A stretch of 64,000 bases of DNA from Amycolatopsis sp. NBC_00345 (GCF_036116635.1 NZ_CP107995.1:3348001-3412000), one strand, 5' to 3'; numbered from the stretch's first letter, positions 8,950 through 18,044 are shown. The notes: generated from the sequence alone by a model not told the origin. Translations and numbers: made by a program.

Positions 8950-9893
8950 CCACCGGCACAGAGATGCGGCCGCCGGGCGACGACGACGGCCTCGCGGTCG
9001 ACGTCCGCGGGCTCGGCGTCCGCTACCGGCGGCCGTGGCGCCGCGAGACGAACTGGGCGTTGCGGGACTGCACCTTCCAGATCCCGGCCGGCCGGGTGGC
9101 CGCGCTGGTCGGCCTCAACGGGGCCGGCAAGTCCACTTTGCTCGGTGCGCTGGCCGGGTTGCTGGCCCCGGCCGAGGGGGTGGCGCTGGTGGGTGGCGCG
9201 CCGGCCGTCGCGGCCACTGGCGAGGAGGGCTGCCGGATGCAGTACGTCGCCCAGGACAAGCCGCTGTACCGGCACCTGGACGCGGCGGCGATGCTGCAGA
9301 TCGCCGCCCGGTCCAACCGGGTCTGGGACTCCCAGCGCGCACTGCGCTGGCTGCAGCGGTTCGAAATCCCGCTGGACCGGCCGTGCGGGCGGCTTTCCGG
9401 GGGCCAGCAGGCGCAGGTGTCGTTCGCGCTCGCGCTCGGTGCCTGCCCGTCGGTCCTGCTGCTGGACGAGCCGCTGGCCGACCTCGATCCGCTGGCCCGC
9501 GACGGAGTCATGCGCGAGCTGCTGGCCGAGGCCGCCGACACCGGGATCACCGTGCTGCTGTCCACGCACGTGGTCGCCGAAATCGGCGGGGTGGCCGATC
9601 ACCTCCTGGTGCTGGGCCGGGGCGCGCTGCTCGTCGAGGGCGCGATCGACGACATCCTCGAGAGCCACCGGTTCTACGTCGGCCCGCGCGCGGACGCCCC
9701 GCCCGTCGCCGGGGAGGTGCTCCAGGCCCGGCACACCGAGGGCCAGTCCACCTTCCTGGTCCGCGGCACGCCCGGCCAGCCGCCTCCCCCGGCGAGCCCG
9801 CCCTGGATCCGGCGCGAGGTGACCCTGGCGGACTTCGTGCTCGCCCACCTGAACAACAGCACCACCACCAGTGGTCAGGAGGCTTCGGCATGA
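8946..9893 (+). CDS. ABC transporter ATP-binding protein
   Basis: 315 residues. Walker A GLNGAGKST (about residue 57), ABC signature LSGGQQAQ (about 151) and Walker B LLLDEPLADLD (about 173), followed by the switch His in LLSTHVV, show a complete ATPase. This is the one-domain subunit of an ABC-2-type exporter, working at the inner face of the membrane with the permease encoded next. ATG 8946 overlaps the regulator stop and the stop overlaps the permease start, giving strict co-translation of three genes. Substrate not predictable; YtrA-controlled exporters often serve drug or peptide resistance. Confidence 0.92.
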   Translation: MTTGTEMRPPGDDDGLAVDVRGLGVRYRRPWRRETNWALRDCTFQIPAGRVAALVGLNGAGKSTLLGALAGLLAPAEGVALVGGAPAVAATGEEGCRMQYVAQDKPLYRHLDAAAMLQIAARSNRVWDSQRALRWLQRFEIPLDRPCGRLSGGQQAQVSFALALGACPSVLLLDEPLADLDPLARDGVMRELLAEAADTGITVLLSTHVVAEIGGVADHLLVLGRGALLVEGAIDDILESHRFYVGPRADAPPVAGEVLQARHTEGQSTFLVRGTPGQPPPPASPPWIRREVTLADFVLAHLNNSTTTSGQEASA

Positions 9894-10927
9894 CCACCAC
9901 CGTGCAGCGCGTCCGGTCCGGCGCCCGGTTGCGGGACCTGGTCTGGGTGGCCTGGCGGCAACGCCGCCTGCTGATCCTCACCACCGCGGCACTGGCGGCG
10001 GTGCTCGTCGCGTGGAGCCTGTGGCTCTACGCGCAGGCGGGGGATCCCCCCACCTGCGTTCCCGGCCGGCCCTGCAATGGCAACATCACCGGCCAGTGGA
10101 TTGACGGGATAAACAGCCAGGCCCGATTGCTGTTCGGCGCGCTCGCGGCGTTTTCCGGGCTGCTCCCGGCATTCTGGGGAGCGCCGGTCGTCGCTCGTGA
10201 ATTCGAACAGCGCACCTACCTGTGGGCCTGGACCCAGGACGTGCCCCTTCGCCGCTGGCTGGGTATCAGGGTCCTTTTCTTCGGCGGGGTCATCGCCCTG
10301 TCCAGCGCGCTGGCGGGGACGGCGGCCTCGCTGCTGTGGGAACGGATCAACGCCAGCGGGTGGCGTGGGAGCCTGATCGACGACCGGCTCGGGTTCGAAT
10401 TCTCGCCGACGGTTCAGCTCGGATACGCCGTGTTCGGTTTCGCGCTCGGCCTGGCTCTCGGCGCACTCACCCGCCGCACCCAGATCGCACTGGGCCTCAC
10501 CACGCTGGTGTTCGCCGCGACGCGACTGCTGATCGGGCAGTTCGCCCGGCCATTCCCCTTCTTCACCCCTCTTCGCGAAGTGTGGCCGGTGACCGGCACT
10601 CGTACCGGGCTGCCCCGGGTTTCCTTCAACGACACGTTGTTCCACAGCCCAGGCCTGCTCGACCGAGCGGGAAATGCCGTCTCCTACGACTCCCCCATCA
10701 GCAATGCGTGTTTCAGCGCGGCCACCGCACCCAACGCCACGGACCTGCAGGGCGTCGAGGATCGATGTTTTCTCGATCACGGGATCGTCCAACGGTTCTT
10801 CGACTACCAGCCGATCGATCGGCTCGCCGCTTTACGTCTCACCGAAACCGCCGTTTACCTCGCACTCGCCGCGGCACTGTTCACCGTGACCTGGCGGCGC
10901 ATGAGGAAAGCCGTCGCCACGATCTGA
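9890..10927 (+). CDS. ABC-2-type transporter permease
   Basis: 345 residues with about six hydrophobic segments: LLILTTAALAAVLVAWSLWLY near residue 25, a segment around FGALAAFSGLLPAFWGAP, VLFFGGVIALSSALAGTAAS, the GYAVFGFALGLALGALTRR pair, and a C-terminal AVYLALAAALFTVTW. An extracytoplasmic loop before the last helix has four Cys-containing stretches. It forms the membrane channel for the preceding ATPase; ATGA overlap at 9890. The transporter is probably a homodimeric permease with two ATPases. Terminal residues are basic and cytoplasmic. Confidence 0.85.
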   Translation: MTTTVQRVRSGARLRDLVWVAWRQRRLLILTTAALAAVLVAWSLWLYAQAGDPPTCVPGRPCNGNITGQWIDGINSQARLLFGALAAFSGLLPAFWGAPVVAREFEQRTYLWAWTQDVPLRRWLGIRVLFFGGVIALSSALAGTAASLLWERINASGWRGSLIDDRLGFEFSPTVQLGYAVFGFALGLALGALTRRTQIALGLTTLVFAATRLLIGQFARPFPFFTPLREVWPVTGTRTGLPRVSFNDTLFHSPGLLDRAGNAVSYDSPISNACFSAATAPNATDLQGVEDRCFLDHGIVQRFFDYQPIDRLAALRLTETAVYLALAAALFTVTWRRMRKAVATI

Positions 10928-11030
10928 CCGGCTCCGCGCCGGACCCGAATAGATTCACTTTCGACTTGCGGACAATGCTGCCATTTTGGCGCCGTAATTG
11001 GCCGCGTAATGCACAGGAAAGAATTCCTCC

Positions 11031-12806
11031 ATGGATACCCTTGTACCCGTAGCCCGGCGCGCCAATGTTCCCCTTCGTGGTCCGGAGCCGGCGAGAGTCC
11101 GCTGGAATCTGGTCGTCGTCGTGGGCGCGGCGTTGCTCATCGGGCTCTTCGGCTACCTGACCCGCTGGGTCTGCGACGACGGCTTGATCTTCACCCGGGC
11201 CGTCGAGCAGATCCTCGCCGGGAACGGCCCCGTGTTCAACGCCGGCGAGCGGGCGGAGTCGTCGACCAGCGCGCTCTGGCAGTGGCTGCTCGTGCTGGCC
11301 GGGTTCCTCTTCGGGCAGCCGGACACCTCGACGATCTCGTGGGTGCTCGGCCTGCTGCTCACCGCGGGCGGGTTCGCCCTCGCGGTCGACGCCACGTGGC
11401 GGCTCCACGACCCCCGGCGCACCGCGGTGCTGGTGCCCTGCGGTGTCCTGGTGCTGCTGGGGTCGCGGCCCGTCTGGGAATACGCGACCTCCGGGCTGGA
11501 AACCGGGCTCACTACGTTCTGGATGGCGGCCTGCTGGTGGCTGCTCGTCCGCCTGCGTTCGGGGGGCTCGGCGAAGGCGATCCTGGCCGCCGCGTTCACG
11601 ATCGGCCTCGGCCCGCTGGTCCGGCCGGACCTGGCGCTCGTCGCCGCGGTGTTCCTCGCCGCTTTATGGCTGACCGTCCGGCCCGGCTGGCGCCTGACCC
11701 TGGGCGCCGCCGGTGCCGCGGCCGGGTTGCCGATCGCCTATGAGATCTTCCGCATGGGCTTCTACGGCATCGTCGTTCCGATGCCCGCGCTCACGAAGAA
11801 CGCCGACGCGTCGATGTGGGGACGCGGCTTTGCCTACCTCGCGGATTTCGCCGGCCCCACTCTGCTGGTGCTGCCGCTGGCGCTGGTCATCGCCGTGTCC
11901 GTCCCCCTGCTGCGCCGCCTGCGCGGCCGGCGGACCGACCTGGTGGTGACGCTCGCCCCGGTCACGGCCGGCTTGCTGCACCTGGTGTACGTGGTGAAGG
12001 TCGGCGGGGACTACATGCACGCGCGCATGGCGTTGCCGGCCCTTTTCCTGATCCTGCTGCCGATCCTCGTCGTCCCCCGGTCGAAGCGCGCGGGTGCGGC
12101 GGCTCTGGTCGTGGTGGTGTGGGCGGCCGTCTTCGCGGGCTTCGTCCGGTACCCCGGGGTGGGCGGGTCCGCGCCCGGCGTCGACGACGAGCGCGCCTAC
12201 TACACCGGGTGGACCGGCAACGCGCATCCGGCGGACTCCTCGGACTACATTCCGCGGCTCCACGGCCTGAAGGACGCCGTGACGGCCGAGGTGGGTTCGG
12301 GGCAGCGGTCACTGATCTACCAGGGAACGGCCCCGGGCCTCAACAACGTCATCACCACGCCGTTGCGCGCGGACGTGCCGGGGAAGGTGATGATCGTCGG
12401 GGTCTACCTCGGCACGGTCGGGATGCTCGCCCCCACCGACGTCGGAGTCGTCGACTTCTGGGGACTGGCTAACCCGATCGGGGCCCGGTTCAGCTTCCCC
12501 ACGGTCAAGCCGGGCCACTCGAAGCCGCTCGGCAACGCCTGGCTGCTCGCCGGCTACGCCGATCCGGCCGCACCGCTGGATCCCTCGGGCAACTTCATGA
12601 TCCGCGACGACGTCACCCCGCAGCAGGTGGCCGCGGCCCGGCACGCGCTCAGCTGCGGGGACCTCGCCGAAATCCAGCGCTCGACCCGGGAACCCCTGTC
12701 GTTCAAGCGGTTCTGGGACAACCTGACCGGCGCCTGGCACCGGACCCAGGTCACCATCCCCCCGGACCCGTTCGAAGCCGAGCGCACTTTCTGCGGACGA
12801 CCGTAA
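11031..12806 (+). CDS. AftB/ZomB-like membrane arabinofuranosyltransferase (GT-C fold)
   Basis: 591 residues with about ten membrane helices. After the first helix comes RWVCDDGLIFTRAVEQILAG, then NGPVFNAGERAESSTSALW. This closely resembles the extracytoplasmic loop of mycobacterial AftB, which adds terminal beta-1,2 arabinofuranose from decaprenyl-phosphoarabinose to the arabinan; the DD pair is the likely catalytic site. The C-terminal 200 residues form a soluble outer domain. AGGAAAG precedes ATG 11031. It is not beside other arabinan genes here, so it may be a paralogue acting on another glycan. Family assignment fairly sure, acceptor unknown. Confidence 0.72.
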   Translation: MDTLVPVARRANVPLRGPEPARVRWNLVVVVGAALLIGLFGYLTRWVCDDGLIFTRAVEQILAGNGPVFNAGERAESSTSALWQWLLVLAGFLFGQPDTSTISWVLGLLLTAGGFALAVDATWRLHDPRRTAVLVPCGVLVLLGSRPVWEYATSGLETGLTTFWMAACWWLLVRLRSGGSAKAILAAAFTIGLGPLVRPDLALVAAVFLAALWLTVRPGWRLTLGAAGAAAGLPIAYEIFRMGFYGIVVPMPALTKNADASMWGRGFAYLADFAGPTLLVLPLALVIAVSVPLLRRLRGRRTDLVVTLAPVTAGLLHLVYVVKVGGDYMHARMALPALFLILLPILVVPRSKRAGAAALVVVVWAAVFAGFVRYPGVGGSAPGVDDERAYYTGWTGNAHPADSSDYIPRLHGLKDAVTAEVGSGQRSLIYQGTAPGLNNVITTPLRADVPGKVMIVGVYLGTVGMLAPTDVGVVDFWGLANPIGARFSFPTVKPGHSKPLGNAWLLAGYADPAAPLDPSGNFMIRDDVTPQQVAAARHALSCGDLAEIQRSTREPLSFKRFWDNLTGAWHRTQVTIPPDPFEAERTFCGRP

Positions 12807-12840
12807 GCCAGGAACGCCTCCCCCGGCCCAACGCTCCCCG

Positions 12841-14058
12841 TCAGCCGTCCCCCCGCCAGCGGAGGACCTCAAGGGCGACACCGACTTCGAGCGGATGCTC
12901 GGCGAGCGGGCGGGGCAGCAGCCGGTCCGCCCGGTTGAGCCGCCGGAGCAGGGTGTTGCGGTGGGTGAACAGGCGGGCGGCGGCCTTCGAACTGTTGCCC
13001 TGCTCGGCGAGGAAGGTGCGCACCGCCTCGGTGATCTCCGACGGCGCGCCTTCGAGACCGCCCAGAGTCCGCTTGACGAAGCGGTCGGCGCGGTCCGGCG
13101 CGCTGGTGATGAGCGCGACCAGCTCGACCTCGTCGTGCGACGCCAGCCGCTGGACGGAGGTCAGCCGCGCCAGCATCTGCTGGGTGGTGAGGGCGTCGAG
13201 GTGGCTGCGGCGGAAGCCGTCGACCCCGGGCGCGGCCGGGCCGAGGGCGATGCGCACGGCCGGCAGCTGATCCAGCGCGGCCCGCACGTCGCCGGTGTCC
13301 GGACGGCCGTGCACCCACACCCAGCGGGTCGCGGCACTCGCGAGCACGCTCAACGGGCGCACTTCGCCCGCCGCCGCGGCCAGGGCGTCGGCGGCGCGGT
13401 CGAGCTGGCGAAGGTCGGCGTCGGGATCATCGGTCCAGATGACCGCGGCGGTGTGCGTCCGTTCCAAGGCGTGCCCCAGCCGTGTCTCGGCGCGCACGCG
13501 GGTGATCGGCGCGCCGTCCAGCAGCAGGGCCACGATCTCGCGGCGCTCGGCGTGGGTCCCGCGGGTCAGCTCGCCCCGTTCGGCCCGCATCCGGGCGGAG
13601 ATCGCGGCGACGGTGGCGTCGACGAAGGCGGCGATGGAGCGGAGGGAAACGTCGAGCAGGACGCGCAGCTCCTCGGTATCCGTGGTGAGCGAGCAGGCGA
13701 TCTGGGTCCAGAACCGCTCCGCGACACCCTGGCCGATCCGGTAGGCGTCAAGCGAGGATTCGTCGAGCCCGCGCCGGACGAGGTCCCGGGCCACGCCCAG
13801 CGGCGCCTCGCCGTCATTCGCACGGACCGGCACACCCGGAGCGCGGAGGTTGGCGGCGGCCCAGAACACCAGGTTGGACCGGTTGGTCCGCCGCGTCCCG
13901 GCCGCAAGCACCGGGTCACTGGCGATCGGCTGCATCGCCGCACTGGAGAGCGTGGCCTGGTCCAGCTCGTCAAGCCACTCCTGCGGCGGTTGGAGGGCGA
14001 TCTCGGCCCCCCGGCGGATCAACTCCTGCACCCGGGGCGACGGCGGATCCCACGACAT
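12841..14058 (-). CDS. PucR/CdaR-type transcriptional regulator
   Basis: 405 residues. The C-terminus carries the PucR-type helix-turn-helix (AVRTFLAEQGNSSKAAARLF, then THRNTLLRRLNRADRLL). The middle (about 160-300) is a GGDEF-like sensor domain and the N-terminus a helical region, as in many actinobacterial members. I start at ATG 14058 (MSWDPPSP): a -10 box TATGCT (14065-14070 on this strand) stands 6 bases upstream with no ribosome site, which fits a leaderless mRNA. A GTG 21 bases upstream is possible. A perfect palindrome abuts the -10, suggesting autoregulation. The divergent LLM oxidoreductase is a possible target. Confidence 0.8.
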   Translation of the reverse strand: MSWDPPSPRVQELIRRGAEIALQPPQEWLDELDQATLSSAAMQPIASDPVLAAGTRRTNRSNLVFWAAANLRAPGVPVRANDGEAPLGVARDLVRRGLDESSLDAYRIGQGVAERFWTQIACSLTTDTEELRVLLDVSLRSIAAFVDATVAAISARMRAERGELTRGTHAERREIVALLLDGAPITRVRAETRLGHALERTHTAAVIWTDDPDADLRQLDRAADALAAAAGEVRPLSVLASAATRWVWVHGRPDTGDVRAALDQLPAVRIALGPAAPGVDGFRRSHLDALTTQQMLARLTSVQRLASHDEVELVALITSAPDRADRFVKRTLGGLEGAPSEITEAVRTFLAEQGNSSKAAARLFTHRNTLLRRLNRADRLLPRPLAEHPLEVGVALEVLRWRGDG

Positions 14059-14064
14059 GGGGTG

Positions 14065-14110
14065 AGCATAGCGGTGCACTGTGCACCATGGGGTGGTCGA
14101 TTCGGTGCAC
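14065..14110 (-). promoter_or_regulatory. PucR-gene promoter with perfect palindromic operator
   Basis: TATGCT (14065-14070, minus strand) is a -10 box 6 bases before the ATG at 14058. Directly upstream lies GGTGCACTGTGCACC (14073-14087), a perfect 7+1+7 palindrome. A further half-site GGTGCAC occurs at 14104-14110. The position between -35 and -10 fits repression of the regulator by itself. Confidence 0.55.
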
Positions 14111-14268
14111 AGCGCTCTTGGTCGCCGGCTGGATGGGGAGGCTGATCCTCGATGGTGAGGCTGATCGTCGTCGTGGCGGGCTTCCGCCGGTGTCCCTTTG
14201 TCTGCGCCCGCTGCCGGATCTCACGATCGGCGACTGGTGCCGGGGTCGAGTGGTCCGGTTTGCCACAT

Positions 14269-14415
14269 CGGTCAGTCGCCGGTCCGGTCCGCCGAGCCGG
14301 TCGGTCGGTCGGTCGCCGGATCGGTCAGTCGTCGGATCGGTCGGTCGCCCACCGGATCGGTCGGCCACCGGACCGCTCGCCCACCGGACTGGTCGGTCGC
14401 CGGGTCGGTCGGTCG
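14269..14415. repeat. Degenerate CGGTCGGTCGCC tandem tract in the intergenic gap
   Basis: About 150 bases built from short units such as CGGTCGGTCG, CGGATCGGTC and CGCCCACCGGA. It fills most of the 370-bp gap between the PucR regulator and the LLM oxidoreductase and ends at the -10 of the latter. No coding sense was found in it. It could be slippage-prone DNA or a cluster of degenerate binding sites. Confidence 0.6.
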
Positions 14416-14421
14416 TAGGCT
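14416..14421 (+). promoter_or_regulatory. -10 box of a leaderless LLM oxidoreductase gene
   Basis: TAGGCT ends 6 bases before the ATG at 14428, and no Shine-Dalgarno sequence is present. This spacing puts the transcript start at or next to the A of the start codon. Confidence 0.5.
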
Positions 14422-14427
14422 GGCGGC

Positions 14428-15354
14428 ATGCAGATCGGATTCGGCGCCCCGGCTTCCGGCGCGTGGGCCACCGCGGACAATCTGGCCCGCTTCGCCGAGC
14501 AGGCGGAGGAACTGGGCTACGCGTCGTTGTGGACGTTTCAGCGTCTGCTCGTCGGCGCTGACCAGGAACTCGCGCCGGTGTATCAGAGCGTGCTCGACCC
14601 GCTGGTCGCGTTGAGCTTCGCCGCGGCGCGCACCTCGCGGATCCGGCTCGGCGTCGCGGTGCTGAATCTGCCGTTCGTGTCGCCGGCCTACCTCGCCAAA
14701 CAGGCCGCGACCCTGGACATCCTCTCCGGCGGACGGCTGGACCTCGGCCTCGGCGTCGGCTGGTCGAGCGCCGAGTTCACCGCGACCGGCGCCTCGACCG
14801 CCCGGCGCGCCGCGCGCACCGAGGAGTACTTGCGGGTGCTGCACACCCTCTGGGCGGACGAGGTCAGCGAGTTCGCGGGTGAGTTCTACACCGTGCCGCC
14901 GAGCCGGATGATGCCCAAACCGGTGCAGCGGCCCGGTCCGCCCGTGCTCCTCGGCGGAATCGTGCCGGCGGCGGTGGCCAGGGCCGGCCGGATCGCCGAC
15001 GGCTGGCTCAGCAGCAGCGGGACGGACCTCACCCGGATCGGCGCGCAGATCGAGACCGTCCGCGAAGCCGCCGCCGAAGCCGGCAAGGACCCGGCCGGGC
15101 TGCGGTTCGTCTGCCGGGGCGTGGTCCGGGCCGGCGAACCGGACGGCCTCACCCCGGACGGCACCCGCCAGCGCCTCACCGGCAGCTACGAGCAGATCCG
15201 CCAGGACGCGGCCTGGCTCGGCGAGCAGGGCGTCACCGAACTGTTCTACGACCTGAACTGGGACCCGCTGATCGGCAACCCCACGGCCGACCCGGCCGCG
15301 GCCGCCGAGCGAGCCGAGGAGATCCTGCGCGAACTCGCCCCCGGCACCCACTGA
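14428..15354 (+). CDS. LLM-class (luciferase-like) F420-dependent oxidoreductase
   Basis: 308 residues, the normal length of a single-chain LLM enzyme. Family features: N-terminal strand IGFGAPASG, helix LARFAEQAEELGYASLWTFQ, the strand RIRLGVAVLNLPFVSPAYLA and ILSGGRLDLGLGVGWSSAEF. These TIM-barrel proteins use F420 or FMN; actinobacterial members of this size mostly use F420, so hydride transfer to an alcohol, aldehyde or enone is likely. The 5' end is leaderless. It is divergent from the PucR regulator and followed by a REP-like hairpin. Substrate unknown. Confidence 0.82.
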   Translation: MQIGFGAPASGAWATADNLARFAEQAEELGYASLWTFQRLLVGADQELAPVYQSVLDPLVALSFAAARTSRIRLGVAVLNLPFVSPAYLAKQAATLDILSGGRLDLGLGVGWSSAEFTATGASTARRAARTEEYLRVLHTLWADEVSEFAGEFYTVPPSRMMPKPVQRPGPPVLLGGIVPAAVARAGRIADGWLSSSGTDLTRIGAQIETVREAAAEAGKDPAGLRFVCRGVVRAGEPDGLTPDGTRQRLTGSYEQIRQDAAWLGEQGVTELFYDLNWDPLIGNPTADPAAAAERAEEILRELAPGTH

Positions 15355-15419
15355 GTCACCGCTCGACGCCCTTCGGCCTCCTCGCGGCTTCAACCGGCCG
15401 TCGCGGGTCCCAGCCGCGT

Positions 15420-15472
15420 GCCCTGAAGGCCACCTTCAGGGACCTGCATGCCCTCATGGTGGCCTTCAGGGC
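15420..15472. repeat. REP-like inverted repeat, CCCTGAAGGCCACC type; possible terminator
   Basis: GCCCTGAAGGCCACC (15420-15434) and its exact complement GGTGGCCTTCAGGGC (15458-15472) are separated by 23 bases. The left arm is also part of a smaller palindrome, CCCTGAAGG-CCA-CCTTCAGGG (15421-15441), so two alternative hairpins exist. It lies between the LLM oxidoreductase stop and the monooxygenase operon and can end the first transcript. Confidence 0.7.
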
Positions 15473-15597
15473 AAAAACGTCTGGCACAGAGCACTATGCA
15501 CCACATCACCTCCATTCCGGTGCAGATTGCCCTTGGCCACGAGCGATCCGCACCGCACGATAGAAGCGTCGACCATCACTGTTGGGAGTTGCCGCCG

Positions 15598-17121
15598 ATG
15601 TCCTCTGCCTCCGCGCCGCCCGCTGTCGAGCACCTCGACGTCCTGATCGTCGGCGCCGGGATCTCCGGCATCGGCGCGGCGTACTACCTGCAGCGGGATC
15701 ATCCGCACCGCTCGTTCGCGCTGCTCGAAGCGCGCGGGGCGACCGGCGGGACCTGGGACCTGTTCCGCTACCCCGGAATCCGGTCGGACTCCGACCTCTA
15801 CACGTTCGGCTACGAGTTCAAGCCGTGGCGGGACGAGGACTCGATCGCCGACGCCCACAAGATCCTCGCCTACCTGCGGGAGACCACCGCCGAGCACGAC
15901 CTCGACCGCCGGATCCGGCTCCACCACAAGGTTGTGGGCGCGGCCTGGTCCTCGGAGCAGGCGCGGTGGACGGTCGACATCGAGCGCACGGACACCGGCG
16001 AACGCACGACGCTCACCTGCGACTGGCTGTTCAGCGCCGGCGGGTACTACCGCTACGACGAGGGGTTCACCCCGCGCTTCGAGGGCCGGGAGCGCTTCGC
16101 CGGGACGATCGTCCACCCGCAGCAGTGGCCCGAGGACCTCGACTACGCGGGCAAGCGCGTCGTGGTCATCGGCAGCGGCGCCACCGCCGTCACCCTCGTG
16201 CCGGCGATGGCGGCGACCGCCGGCCACGTCACCATGCTGCAGCGGACCCCGAGCTACATCCTGCCGATCTCGAAGAGCGACGCCACCGCCCGCCGGCTCA
16301 AGAAGGTCTTCGGGGACGAGCGCGGGCACGCCATGGCCCGCCGGCTGGGCGCCTTCCGGCAACGGGCGATCTGGCGGTTCAGCCGGAAGTTCCCGAAGGC
16401 CGCGCGGCGGCTGATCCGCTGGATCACCACCAAGCAGCTGCCCGCGGGCTATCCGGTCGACGAGCACTTCAACCCGCCGTACGACCCGTGGGACCAGCGG
16501 CTGTGCCTGGTCCCGGACGGCGACCTGTTCCAGTCCATCCGCACCGGCGAAGCCGAAATCGTGACCGACCGGATCGCCACCTTCACCGAGAAGGGCCTGC
16601 TGCTGGAATCCGGCCGCGAACTCGAGGCGGACGTCATCGTGACCGCCACCGGGCTGAACCTGCAACCCTTCGGCGGCATCCCGCTGACCGTCGACGGCGC
16701 CGAGGTGCGCTTGGCCGATACCGTGACCTACAAGGGAATGATGCTCTCGGGCGTGCCGAACCTGGCCTTCTCCATCGGCTACACCACCTCGTCCTGGACG
16801 TTGAAGGTCGGCCTGCTCTGTGAGCACTTCTGCCGGCTGCTCGCGCACATGGACGCGCACGGCCACACCGTGTGCCGCCCCGAGCCCGCCGATCCGGCCA
16901 TGCCGACCCGGCCGTTCCTGAACTTCGGCGCCGGCTACGTCCAGCGCGTCGTGGACCAGCTGCCCCGCCAAGGCGACCGGCTGCCGTGGCTGACCTCGAT
17001 GAACTACCACTCCGACATCAAGCTGCTGCGCAAGGGCAGCGTGCTCGACCCCGAGCTGCACTTCTCCCGCGCGGCGCTGCCCACGCCCGTCGCACACCCG
17101 GCGGAAACGGTGACCGGCTGA
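15598..17121 (+). CDS. FAD-dependent Baeyer-Villiger-type monooxygenase
   Basis: 507 residues. The FAD dinucleotide motif VLIVGAGISGIGAAYYL stands at about residue 15; GGTWDLFRYPGIRSDSDLYT follows at about 48; the NADPH Rossmann motif VVVIGSGATAVTLVPAMA is at about 185. The family converts ketones to esters or oxidises other substrates with NADPH and O2. The set of monooxygenase, hydrolase and SDR resembles the start of the mycobacterial mymA operon (mymA, lipR, sadH). TGGGAG precedes ATG 15598. The stop shares an A with the start of the hydrolase gene (TGATG), so they are co-translated. Cytosolic; native ketone unknown. Confidence 0.88.
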   Translation: MSSASAPPAVEHLDVLIVGAGISGIGAAYYLQRDHPHRSFALLEARGATGGTWDLFRYPGIRSDSDLYTFGYEFKPWRDEDSIADAHKILAYLRETTAEHDLDRRIRLHHKVVGAAWSSEQARWTVDIERTDTGERTTLTCDWLFSAGGYYRYDEGFTPRFEGRERFAGTIVHPQQWPEDLDYAGKRVVVIGSGATAVTLVPAMAATAGHVTMLQRTPSYILPISKSDATARRLKKVFGDERGHAMARRLGAFRQRAIWRFSRKFPKAARRLIRWITTKQLPAGYPVDEHFNPPYDPWDQRLCLVPDGDLFQSIRTGEAEIVTDRIATFTEKGLLLESGRELEADVIVTATGLNLQPFGGIPLTVDGAEVRLADTVTYKGMMLSGVPNLAFSIGYTTSSWTLKVGLLCEHFCRLLAHMDAHGHTVCRPEPADPAMPTRPFLNFGAGYVQRVVDQLPRQGDRLPWLTSMNYHSDIKLLRKGSVLDPELHFSRAALPTPVAHPAETVTG

Positions 17122-18044
17122 TGCCCGCCGGCACCGACGACCGATTCGCCGATCTCCCAGCCGGACCCCGCATCTGCTATCGCGTCGAGGGTCCCGAGGA
17201 CGGGCCGCCGCTGCTGCTGATCGCCGGGCTGGGCCTCGACCTCACCTCGTGGCCGCAACGGATGGTCGACGGGTTCACCGGCCACGGCTTCCGGGTGATC
17301 CGCTTCGACAACCGCGACGCCGGCCGGTCGAGCCGGATCGGCACCCCGGCCCCGGGACGGCTGCGGCAGCTGTTCGCCCGGCCGCGGCCCGACGCCTACG
17401 ACCTCGGTGACCTGGCGGCCGACACGATCGGGCTGCTCGACCACCTCGGCGTCGAGCGCGCCCACCTGGCCGGGATGTCGATGGGCGGGATGATCGCCCA
17501 GACCGTCGCGGCCCGGCACCCCGCCCGCGTCGCCACGCTCACCTCGATCTTCTCCACCACCGGGCACCCGCGGGTCGGCCAGCCCGCCCGGTCGACGGTC
17601 CTGCGCCTGGCCCGGCGCCCGGCCCGGACCGCCGAGGAATCGGCCGCGCGGCACCTGGCGCTGCTCTCGCACATCGGCTCGAAGACGTTCCCGCCGGACA
17701 GCGCCCTGGAACGGGCCTGGGCCACGGCCCTGTGGGACCGCAGCGGCGGAGCCCGCGACGGGGTGCCGCGCCAGATCAGCGCCATCCAGTCCTCCGGTGA
17801 CCGCACCGCGGAGCTGCGCCGCATCACCGTCCCGGCCCTCGTCGTGCACGGCGACGCCGACCGCATGGTCCACCCCAGTGGCGGCCGGGCCACCGCCCAG
17901 GCCATCCCCGGCGCCCGCCACGTCGAGATCCCCGGGATGGGCCACCATCTCGCGCCGGGTGTGCTCGACCGCCTGGTGGACCTCACCACCGATCTGGCGC
18001 GCACCGCCGACGCGCCGGCGACCCGTCCAGGAGGCACCCGATGA
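17121..18044 (+). CDS. Alpha/beta hydrolase (esterase)
   Basis: 307 residues. Oxyanion region LLLIAGLGLDLTSWP, nucleophile elbow GMSMGGMIAQ (Ser at about residue 117), an acid near VHGDADRMVHP and the catalytic His in GMGHHLAPG give a full triad. Next to a Baeyer-Villiger enzyme it would cleave the ester or lactone that enzyme makes. It starts within the monooxygenase stop (TGATG) and ends overlapping the SDR start (ATGA 18041-18044). Substrate is inferred from context only. Confidence 0.87.
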   Translation: MPAGTDDRFADLPAGPRICYRVEGPEDGPPLLLIAGLGLDLTSWPQRMVDGFTGHGFRVIRFDNRDAGRSSRIGTPAPGRLRQLFARPRPDAYDLGDLAADTIGLLDHLGVERAHLAGMSMGGMIAQTVAARHPARVATLTSIFSTTGHPRVGQPARSTVLRLARRPARTAEESAARHLALLSHIGSKTFPPDSALERAWATALWDRSGGARDGVPRQISAIQSSGDRTAELRRITVPALVVHGDADRMVHPSGGRATAQAIPGARHVEIPGMGHHLAPGVLDRLVDLTTDLARTADAPATRPGGTR

